Assembly (NCBI GenBank): GCA_023132435.1
Contig: JAGLYF010000223.1
Span: forward strand, 1 to 43,921
Reading direction: 5' to 3'
Length of the DNA stretch: 43,921 bases
Source of the DNA: Calditrichia bacterium
GTDB taxonomy: Bacteria > Calditrichota > Calditrichia > JAJRVZ01
Under the pieces are notes generated by a model. It saw nothing but the letters and a program-made list of their open reading frames with translations. It was not told the origin of the DNA and searched no databases. Positions 16,134-22,859 of this stretch are shown here, in pieces. A program made the translations under genes and the position numbers. Each line of letters starts with the position of its first letter. The first letter of the stretch is position 1.

Positions 16134-16169
16134 GATGTAGTCCATCTCTAAGATGGACTACATCTTTTT
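16134..16169 (+). terminator. Perfect 14-bp hairpin followed by T-tract (family D)
   Basis: GATGTAGTCCATCT and AGATGGACTACATC pair perfectly across a 3-nt loop and are followed by TTTTT. It works on paper as a plus-strand terminator, but no clear gene ends upstream except the unidentified short frame ending near 16117. A near-identical stem without a T-tract is at 20982-21012, so it is also a dispersed repeat. Confidence 0.5.
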
Positions 16170-16186
16170 GATATTTTAATTCTAAG

Positions 16187-16261
16187 GTCATCCTGTAAGG
16201 ATCTTTGCAGTTGCTTGCAAAAGCTTGATCGACAACTGCAAAGATCCCTTCGGGATGACAA
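16187..16261. repeat. Family C repeat, second copy
   Basis: GGTCATCCTGTAAGGATCTT to GATCCCTTCGGGATGACA, same arms as 15512-15585. It contains an ATG (16215) in frame with the rhodanese gene; that start is an artefact of the repeat. Confidence 0.75.
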
Positions 16262-16283
16262 AATCAAAAGTAATAAAGTAATA

Positions 16284-16739
16284 ATGAATCCAAAAAGCCT
16301 AACACTACAGACAGCGATTATTGTTATTCTCTCTGTTTTATGTGGACTGATTTACAATTCCATCTCAAAAACCGGGATTTCTCTAGTTCATAAGCCTCTG
16401 AATCTCGATTCCGGTTCATATCTTACAATTGTGCAAACCAGGTCTCTTCTGACTGAAGGACGTGCCTTATTTATCGATACACGATATGATGATGAATATG
16501 AGCAGGCACACATAAAAAATGCAAAAAACTTACCCGGTAATGCCACCCGCGAAGAAATAATGAAATTTTTCGAGTCTGTACCAAAAGATCGACAAATCGT
16601 AACTTATTGTGGCAGCCCTGCCTGTAATTCGAGCAGACGACTTGCTGGTTTCCTTACCTATCTGGGATATAAAAAGGTCCTTATTTACCAGGAGGGATTT
16701 AAAGAGTGGAAAGTTAGGAATTTTCCAATTGAAAATTGA
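16284..16739 (+). CDS. Membrane-anchored rhodanese-domain protein
   Basis: The start at 16284 gives 151 residues. The ATG at 16215 would add residues encoded by a dispersed repeat and is rejected. An N-terminal hydrophobic segment (TAIIVILSVLCGLIY, residues ~9-24) suggests a membrane anchor or signal, so the domain probably faces the periplasm. The rhodanese domain shows ALFIDTRYDDEYEQAHI, then NAKNLPGN, and the active-site loop VTYCGSPACNSS with the catalytic Cys. Rhodanese domains carry persulfide sulfur or act in redox and signalling. A MauE-like membrane protein follows 181 bp downstream, and this pair is often found together in bacteria. A joint role in periplasmic sulfur or thiol handling is an inference. 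No clear Shine-Dalgarno is present. Confidence 0.82.
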   Translation: MNPKSLTLQTAIIVILSVLCGLIYNSISKTGISLVHKPLNLDSGSYLTIVQTRSLLTEGRALFIDTRYDDEYEQAHIKNAKNLPGNATREEIMKFFESVPKDRQIVTYCGSPACNSSRRLAGFLTYLGYKKVLIYQEGFKEWKVRNFPIEN

Positions 16740-16767
16740 AGAATTCCTGAATGAAAAGCTGATGCAA

Positions 16768-16880
16768 ATTGCAAAAATGTCATCCCCTCGAAAGAGGGGA
16801 TCCAAGGATTCTTGTTGACGTTTAATGCTGGATTCCCCCGAGTACTCGGGGGAATGACAAATTGCGCGGGGATGACAATT
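16768..16880. repeat. Family B palindrome between rhodanese and MauE-like genes
   Basis: Arms are TTGCAAAAATGTCATCCCCTC (with CCCCTCGAAAGAGGGG hairpin) and GGATTCCCCCGAGTACTCG, then GGGGGAATGACAAATTGC. An extra partial copy (GCGGGGATGACAATTT) is appended at the right. It appears to have inserted into what would otherwise be a compact two-gene unit. Confidence 0.75.
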
Positions 16881-16920
16881 TAGCCTTAAGGAGATTAATA
16901 TCTGGCAATGTATTAAACCG

Positions 16921-17361
16921 ATGTTATCATCACCCTGGCTTACGACCCTATTTAGGACAATGGTTGGGCTGGTATTTATCTACGCCAGCATTGATAAAAT
17001 TGCTGATCCCGCCTACTTTGCAGGAACTATCCAGAATTATCAGCTCATTCCTGTGTCGATAATAAATATTGTTGCCATCACCTTACCCTGGCTGGAATTA
17101 CTCTGTGGGGTATTATTACTGACAGGTGTCTTGCATCGCTCCGCATCGCTGATAATCACCTTTTTGATAATTGTCTTCATCATTGCTATTTCTTCGGCAA
17201 TTTTCAGAGGATTGGATATTGAGTGTGGCTGTTATGGTTCAGGAATTTCTGCCGACTGGAAGAGAATTGTTGAGGATTTTTTTCTTCTCGCTTTCTCCTT
17301 ACAGATTTTATTCTACCCGGAATCCAAACTGGCTCTCGGGAACATCTGGAAGAAGAAGTGA
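16921..17361 (+). CDS. MauE/DoxX-like membrane protein
   Basis: This 146-residue protein has four predicted helices. It starts with LTTLFRTMVGLVFIYASIDK, a DoxX/MauE signature in which the first helix ends in a Lys, followed by PAYFAGTIQNYQLIP. The second and third helices contain LPWLELLCGVLLLTG. A loop with LDIECGCYGSG carries two closely spaced cysteines, typical of the MauE branch. MauE proteins are thought to help thiol/disulfide or quinone-linked electron transfer at the membrane. With the rhodanese gene upstream, a membrane thiol-redox role is plausible but unproved. The gene converges on the 2-oxoglutarate dehydrogenase gene with only a 14-bp gap. Confidence 0.8.
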   Translation: MLSSPWLTTLFRTMVGLVFIYASIDKIADPAYFAGTIQNYQLIPVSIINIVAITLPWLELLCGVLLLTGVLHRSASLIITFLIIVFIIAISSAIFRGLDIECGCYGSGISADWKRIVEDFFLLAFSLQILFYPESKLALGNIWKKK

Positions 17362-17375
17362 GGATCAATCTTTAC

Positions 17376-20300
17376 CTATTCAAAAGCCTGTCTTAGCATC
17401 AATTCATGTTCGGCAAGATGCATCTGATAACTTCCGGCAGCAGGGCTGGCACTTGGCAATCTTCCAACAAAATGTATTTGTTTGGTTTTTGGTAATATCT
17501 TCTGGAATCTCTCCAAAGCAAAATTCCATGCCCCCATATTTCTTGGTTCTTCCTGTACCCAACGAATGTCTTTGACATCCTTGTATTGAGTGAAAATTTC
17601 AGAAACCTGATCAAATGGAAACGGATATAATTGCTCTAACCGGATGATCATTGTATTACTGATTTTTTTCTTCTTCCGTATTTCAAAAAGTTCATGAAAG
17701 ATCTTGCCGGTACAAAATATTAATTGTTTAACATCCTTCGGAGGTTCTGTATCTGGTAAAAGTACCTGGAAGGCTCCTTTTAAAATTTCATCCTGTCTGC
17801 TTTTTGCGACATCGGCCCTGAGAAGGCTTTTTGGTGTAATAATAACAAGTGGTTTTTCTTTTTCACGTTTGGCCTGATTTCGTAATAGATGAAAATATTG
17901 AGCCGAGGTGGTTGGAACTGTTACACGCAAATTTTCTTCTGCGCATAGTGTCAGAAATCGTTCGACGCGTGAACTTGAATGCTCAGGTCCCTGACCTTCG
18001 AATCCATGTGGCAGTAAAATAACCAGCCTGGCCGTCTGTCCCCATTTATCTTCTGCAGAAGAAATAAACTGATCAATTATAATCTGCGCTCCATTGATAA
18101 AATCCCCAAATTGTGCTTCCCAAAGCACCAGAGCATTTTTCCGGGTGACAGAATACCCATACTCAAAACCAAGAGCGGCATATTCACTCAACAGACTATC
18201 ATAGATCATAGCCGTCTCCTGACCTTCTTCAATGTGATTAAGAGGCACAAACTCATCACTGGTATTATAATCGACCAAGACCGAGTGACGCTGACTGAAC
18301 GTTCCCCGACGGGAATCCTGACCGGCTAATCTGATTGGAATCTTCTCCATTAAAAGAGATCCAAAAGCCAGTGCTTCAGCAAGGGACCAGTCTATGGCAT
18401 CCTTTTCAAGCATCTCGCGGCGTAACATGATTTGTTTGATCAATTTTGGATGTACGGTAAAATCCTCCGGAAATGTCGTAAGAGCCGTAATTAATTTCTC
18501 TATTGTTTCTGCAGAAATTCCTGTAGAGAGCGGTTTATCCGGTTTTACCAGTGTAATTTCTTCCGGAATTTGTATTTCAGGAGGAGCACTTTCCCGGGTT
18601 TCTTCAAAAGCAGTATCCAACATGGTTTTATATTGATTTAGTGCATCCTCTGCTTCCTTGAGTGTCAAATCACCTCTGTTAACCAGTGATTCTGTATATA
18701 GTTTTCGGATTGATCGCTTATCCTTTATCTGAGCATACATCTGAGGCTGTGTGTAGCTAGGCTCATCTCCTTCATTGTGACCATGCCGCCTATAACAGAT
18801 CATATCGATGACGACGTCTTTTTTAAATTTCCTCCTGAAATCCAGTGCTAATTCTGTAACATGTATGCATGCTTCCGGATCCTCTCCATTCACATGAAAT
18901 ATTGGTGCCTGGACCATTCTCGCTACATCGGTCGCATAGATACTGGATCGCGCAGCACTTGGTGAAGTTGTAAAGCCGATGCTGTTATTCACCACTATAT
19001 GTATCGTACCTCCCGTATGATAACCATATAAGGCACTTAAATTAAAAGTTTCTGCCACTACCCCCTGCCCGGCAAAGGCTGCATCTCCATGAACAAGAAC
19101 AGCCATGACACGATTATGACTCGTATCTCCCATATCATCCTGTCGTGCACGTGCCATGCCTTCCACCACAGGATCCGCTGCTTCCAGATGACTTGGATTA
19201 GAAGCCATTGCAACTTTAACCTTTCGACCATTCGGATTTTCGTGGATCCCTTCCGCTCCAAGATGGTATTTGACATCTCCGGAACCATGTTCCGTACTCG
19301 GATCGATATCACCTTCAAATTCACGAAAAATCTTTTTGTAACTTTTTTTCAATATATTGGCCAGAACATTTAGCCGGCCCCGGTGAGACATTCCGAGCAT
19401 AACTTCCTGTATGTTATTTTCCGCAGATTTATTAAGCAAATGATTGAGGATAGGGATCAGGGTCTCCGCGCCTTCAAGACTGAATCGTTTATGACCGATA
19501 TATTTTGTATGTAAAAAATTTTCGAATGCCTCTGCCGCATTCAACATAACCAGGATCATCCGTTTATCATCATTTTTCAGCCATTTTGTTCGCGGAACAC
19601 CTTCAATACGACTCTGAATCCATTGTTTCTGATCGGGCTCCTGTATATGCATGTATTCAACACCTATGGAACGAAAGTAGGCATCACGCAGAATATCTAA
19701 AATCTCCCGGAGAGTCAGACGTGTATGACCGGCTAATCCCTGCGTATTAAACACGCGATCATAATCCCAGATACTCAGACCATATTTTTCCGGATCCAGT
19801 TCAGAATGGGTTCTTACTTCCTGATTCAATGGATTTATATCAGCGATCAAATGTCCCCGCACCCGTGCCATGTTTATCAGTCGCAATACATCCGCCTGTT
19901 TATCGAACATGGCTTTACCTTCGCCATCCGAATCGAACAGGGGATTGATATCCCTTTTAAGTTTGAGAGATCGTTGCGGGATAGAAAGACTCTTGAAAAT
20001 ATCATCATAAAAATCTTCTTCACCCGAGAGCAGTTTATGGATATTTTGTAAAAACAAACCACTTTCCGCACCCTGAATGACACGATGATCATAAGTACAT
20101 GTCATCGTCATTACTTTACTGATTCCCAGACGGGCAATAATCTGTGGATCAGCAGATTGATATTCTATTGGATAATCGATAGCCCCGGTAGCAATTATAC
20201 AACTCTGGCCCGGCATCAGACGAGGAATCGAATGCACCGTACCGATAGTTCCGGGATTTGTAAGTGAGGCTGTGGTTCCCATAAAATCATCAGGTTCGAT

Positions 20301-20933
20301 CGTATTGGATTTCACTTTCCGAAGCATTTCATTATAGGCAGCAAAAAAACCCTTAAAATCAAGAGCCTCAGATTCTTTTATATTGGGAACCAGTAGTGAA
20401 CGGGTGCCGTCTTTTCGTTCAACATCAACAGCTAATCCGAAATTGATGTGTTTTTGCCGCACTTTGTGGGGTTGACCATCGATTTCCATATAAGCTATTG
20501 TCAATGCCGGCATTTTCTTTAAAGAAACGAGGATGGTCCAGGCAATGATATGTGTAAAACTTACTTTACCACCCTGAGTAGCTGCCAGATGTTGATTGAT
20601 AATCCTGCGGTTTTCTTCAAGCACTTTTACCGGAATAATTCGGGTCGAGGTGGCCGTCGGGACAGTGAGACTGCTTTCCATATTTTCCACAATCCGCGCC
20701 GCAAATCCCCGCAACAGTTCCACATCAAGACCAAGGTCCTGTTTTTCCGGTTTTGCTTCAACTTTTTCATCTTTTTCTGCTACTTCAGCAATCAAAGTGG
20801 TTGGTTTATAATCAGTAAAAAAATCGCGCCAACTATCACCAACCGAATCGGGTGACTCTAAAAATTGACGATACATTTCATCGATGAGCCAAACATTTGG
20901 ACCAAAATATATTTCTTCCTTCTTCTCTGACAT
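17376..20933 (-). CDS. kgd: Fused E2-E1 2-oxoglutarate dehydrogenase/decarboxylase (Kgd/OdhA type)
   Basis: The protein is 1185 residues from ATG 20933. A longer frame to TTG 20999 starts inside a dispersed hairpin and is rejected. The N-terminus is the short E1 helix (NVWLIDEMYRQFLESPDSVG). Residues ~75-300 form an E2 acyltransferase domain ending with TYDHRVIQGAESG, the HxxxD-like site. Residues ~345-1185 form the thiamine-diphosphate E1: RGHLIADINPL, MLGMSHRGRLNVLANIL, GDAAFAGQGVVAETFNLS (ThDP/Mg2+ site, ~616) and CYRRHGHNEGDEPSYTQP. There is no lipoyl domain, as in mycobacterial Kgd and corynebacterial OdhA. It acts in the TCA cycle, feeding succinyl-CoA through a separate lipoylated E2 and E3, or decarboxylating 2-oxoglutarate to the semialdehyde. 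No E2 or E3 gene is nearby. Confidence 0.93.
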   Translation of the reverse strand: MSEKKEEIYFGPNVWLIDEMYRQFLESPDSVGDSWRDFFTDYKPTTLIAEVAEKDEKVEAKPEKQDLGLDVELLRGFAARIVENMESSLTVPTATSTRIIPVKVLEENRRIINQHLAATQGGKVSFTHIIAWTILVSLKKMPALTIAYMEIDGQPHKVRQKHINFGLAVDVERKDGTRSLLVPNIKESEALDFKGFFAAYNEMLRKVKSNTIEPDDFMGTTASLTNPGTIGTVHSIPRLMPGQSCIIATGAIDYPIEYQSADPQIIARLGISKVMTMTCTYDHRVIQGAESGLFLQNIHKLLSGEEDFYDDIFKSLSIPQRSLKLKRDINPLFDSDGEGKAMFDKQADVLRLINMARVRGHLIADINPLNQEVRTHSELDPEKYGLSIWDYDRVFNTQGLAGHTRLTLREILDILRDAYFRSIGVEYMHIQEPDQKQWIQSRIEGVPRTKWLKNDDKRMILVMLNAAEAFENFLHTKYIGHKRFSLEGAETLIPILNHLLNKSAENNIQEVMLGMSHRGRLNVLANILKKSYKKIFREFEGDIDPSTEHGSGDVKYHLGAEGIHENPNGRKVKVAMASNPSHLEAADPVVEGMARARQDDMGDTSHNRVMAVLVHGDAAFAGQGVVAETFNLSALYGYHTGGTIHIVVNNSIGFTTSPSAARSSIYATDVARMVQAPIFHVNGEDPEACIHVTELALDFRRKFKKDVVIDMICYRRHGHNEGDEPSYTQPQMYAQIKDKRSIRKLYTESLVNRGDLTLKEAEDALNQYKTMLDTAFEETRESAPPEIQIPEEITLVKPDKPLSTGISAETIEKLITALTTFPEDFTVHPKLIKQIMLRREMLEKDAIDWSLAEALAFGSLLMEKIPIRLAGQDSRRGTFSQRHSVLVDYNTSDEFVPLNHIEEGQETAMIYDSLLSEYAALGFEYGYSVTRKNALVLWEAQFGDFINGAQIIIDQFISSAEDKWGQTARLVILLPHGFEGQGPEHSSSRVERFLTLCAEENLRVTVPTTSAQYFHLLRNQAKREKEKPLVIITPKSLLRADVAKSRQDEILKGAFQVLLPDTEPPKDVKQLIFCTGKIFHELFEIRKKKKISNTMIIRLEQLYPFPFDQVSEIFTQYKDVKDIRWVQEEPRNMGAWNFALERFQKILPKTKQIHFVGRLPSASPAAGSYQMHLAEHELMLRQAFE

Positions 20934-20981
20934 ATCAAAATCTTTGCTTTGTAAATTATATGTTGGATTAAAGTTAATGTA

Positions 20982-21012
20982 GTTGTAGTCCATCTTCAAG
21001 ATGGACTACAAC
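20982..21012. repeat. Family D hairpin over the kgd 5' region
   Basis: GTTGTAGTCCATCT and AGATGGACTACAAC form a perfect 14-bp stem with a 3-nt loop, nearly identical to 16134-16164. It lies 49 bp upstream of the chosen kgd start and provides the spurious TTG at 20999. Confidence 0.8.
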
Positions 21013-21047
21013 TGTATATTGGATTAAAGTTAGGGTGTTTACTCACC

Positions 21048-21200
21048 TGGATAATTCATTTCTCAGCAACGACGCAACGAATTATTATTTTTTAACCACC
21101 GAAAGCACCGAAGACACCGAGTTTTTATTATAATTAATTATCTTCGGTGTTCTCGGTGGTTCATTTATGTTCTGTGAAAATTCGTGTAATTCGTGGACTT
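21048..21200. repeat. Family A composite repeat
   Basis: It begins with CTGGATAATTCATTTCTCAG and AACGACGCAACG (module), contains an inner inverted pair AACCACCGAAAGCACCGAAG and TTCGGTGTTCTCGGTGGTT (21093-21161), and ends with GTGAAAATTCGTGTAATTCG and TGGAC. Bases 21201-21320 are A/T-rich with nothing recognised. Confidence 0.75.
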
Positions 21201-21320
21201 TTTTTCTTTGTTTATCGCTTCGTACAGCGCTATGAATAGATCAGATTAATAAAAAAAACTAATTGATAAAGATATTTATTCCTCTATGTTGACTAATTTT
21301 TTCATTTAAATCCCTATAAA

Positions 21321-21470
21321 TTAACCCAAATTTGTAACCAATCCAACAAATAAAGATTTTGCTGATCTGGGCTTGTTCGGTAAACTTGTTATTCTGGAAA
21401 ATCCTCTTGCAATCTCAATTCTCCAACGGTATTTGTAGAGTTCATCGATAGTTAAAGCAGGGAGTGTATA
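21321..21470 (-). pseudogene. IS4-like transposase C-terminal relic
   Basis: The minus-strand translation of 21470-21321 reads TLPALTIDELYKYRWRIEI, then ARGFSRITSLPNKPRSAKSL and a stop. LYKYRWRIE fits Y-(2)-R-(3)-E, the conserved DDE-region signature of IS4-group transposases, and TIxELYKxRWxIE is a typical context. After the E the usual segment is not recognisable and the family's expected Lys is Arg, so a deletion joint is likely. No upstream transposase sequence or inverted repeats were found. Confidence 0.5.
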
Positions 21471-21494
21471 CATATCAGATAAAAATACGAGGGT

Positions 21495-22859
21495 TCACGA
21501 ATGTAATCCATGCTTGCGCATTTTTTTAAACAGATTGGAGCGGTCGATACCCAGGTTGCGGGCGGTTTCGCCGATTTTCCAGTTATATTTCTGTAATATG
21601 GCCAGGATATATTTTTTTTCAAAACTTTCGTTGGCTATTTTGAGTGTCAGATTATTGAGTTCCTCCATATTTTCATTGTTATCATGTGGGGAAAAACCCA
21701 GATCTAACGCTTTTCTGACGTCATCATGCCCTATCTCCGGTGAGTGACAGAATATCATGATTTTTTCAATCACATTACGCAACTGGCGTACATTACCAGG
21801 CCAGTCATAATTGATCAGTAGCGCTTCCGCCTGGCTCTTTACAAACATGATCGGTTTATTGTACACATCACTGAATTCATTCAGAAAGTGATGGGTCAAT
21901 GGCAGGATATCTTCCGGTCTTTCACGTAATGGAGGAATAAGGATCTTCACTACATTCAAGCGGTAGTACAGATCTTCACGGAATTTTCCGTCAGCAATTA
22001 ATTGTTGCAGATTCTGGTTTGTAGCGGCGATAATCCGTATATCCACCTTAACCGGAAGATTCTCTCCAATTACTTCCACCTCGTTCTCTTCCAGGGCACG
22101 CAATAACTTGGCCTGTAGTTGCAGACTCATATCGCCAATTTCATCCAAAAACAGGGTCCCCTGATGGGCTTCGATAAACTTTCCTCTGCGGTCAGAAACA
22201 GCACCGGTAAAAGAGCCTTTCCGGTGACCAAAAATTTCGCTTTCCAGCAGTTCAGAAGGAATGGCCGCACAATTGAGTTTGATATAGGGTTTTCCCCTGC
22301 GTGCGCTGTTATGGTGGATCGCCCAGGCCACCAGTTCTTTGCCTGTCCCGCTCTCCCCCATAATCAGGACTTTGGCCGGTGTGTCGGCAACGTCTTCAAT
22401 TTGTTTGAAGATCGATTTGATCGCGTTACTTTGCCCTATCAGACGATATTTTTCCTGCAGAGCCTTGAAGATCGATTCATTCATTTCCTGTAATTCATAA
22501 CGTCGAAGCGCATTTCTGACTGTGATAATCAACCGCTCGGGATTAATCGGTTTTTCAATGAAATCAAACGCACCGGCCTTGATCGCCTGAACTGCTATCT
22601 CGATACCGCTCTGACCGGATATCATGATCACCGGTAATGAGGGATGTTTCTGAATTACATTTTTTAATATATCCATCCCGCTAATGACGGGCATTTTTAC
22701 ATCAAGTAACAGACAGCGGTAAGGCTTATGTTCCAACAATTCTTCCGCCTTTACCGCATTTACCAGAGTATCAACCGAATAATTTTCGAGAGTTAAAAAC
22801 TTTTTTAAGGATTTTAGCAGATTTTGGTCATCATCGATAACCAGTATACTGTCAGACAT
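21495..22859 (-). CDS. Sigma54-dependent response regulator (NtrC family)
   Basis: This 454-residue protein has three domains. The receiver (1-120) starts ILVIDDDQNLLKSLKKFL, with the phosphoacceptor Asp in CLLLDVKMPVISG (about 54) and the Lys in FIEKPINPE. The AAA+ domain (~140-380) has Walker A GESGTGKELVAWAIH, the sigma54-contact loop GSFTGAVSDRRG (GAFTGA with Ser for Ala) and Walker B GTLFLDEIGDM. The Fis-type HTH at the end reads KIGETARNLGIDRSNLFKKM. It overlaps the kinase gene by 8 bp, so the two are translated together. It activates RpoN-dependent promoters when phosphorylated. No consensus -24/-12 promoter was found with confidence in this window, so the targets are likely elsewhere. 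Confidence 0.93.
   Translation of the reverse strand: MSDSILVIDDDQNLLKSLKKFLTLENYSVDTLVNAVKAEELLEHKPYRCLLLDVKMPVISGMDILKNVIQKHPSLPVIMISGQSGIEIAVQAIKAGAFDFIEKPINPERLIITVRNALRRYELQEMNESIFKALQEKYRLIGQSNAIKSIFKQIEDVADTPAKVLIMGESGTGKELVAWAIHHNSARRGKPYIKLNCAAIPSELLESEIFGHRKGSFTGAVSDRRGKFIEAHQGTLFLDEIGDMSLQLQAKLLRALEENEVEVIGENLPVKVDIRIIAATNQNLQQLIADGKFREDLYYRLNVVKILIPPLRERPEDILPLTHHFLNEFSDVYNKPIMFVKSQAEALLINYDWPGNVRQLRNVIEKIMIFCHSPEIGHDDVRKALDLGFSPHDNNENMEELNNLTLKIANESFEKKYILAILQKYNWKIGETARNLGIDRSNLFKKMRKHGLHS

Noticed and set aside
16215-16283. Upstream ATG extending the rhodanese protein by 23 residues
   Set aside because: The extension is encoded by a dispersed family C repeat.
20934-20999. Extended start (TTG at 20999) for the E2-E1 protein
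   Set aside because: The added residues come from a hairpin repeat; MSEKKEEIYFGPNVW at 20933 matches the usual N-terminus of the family.
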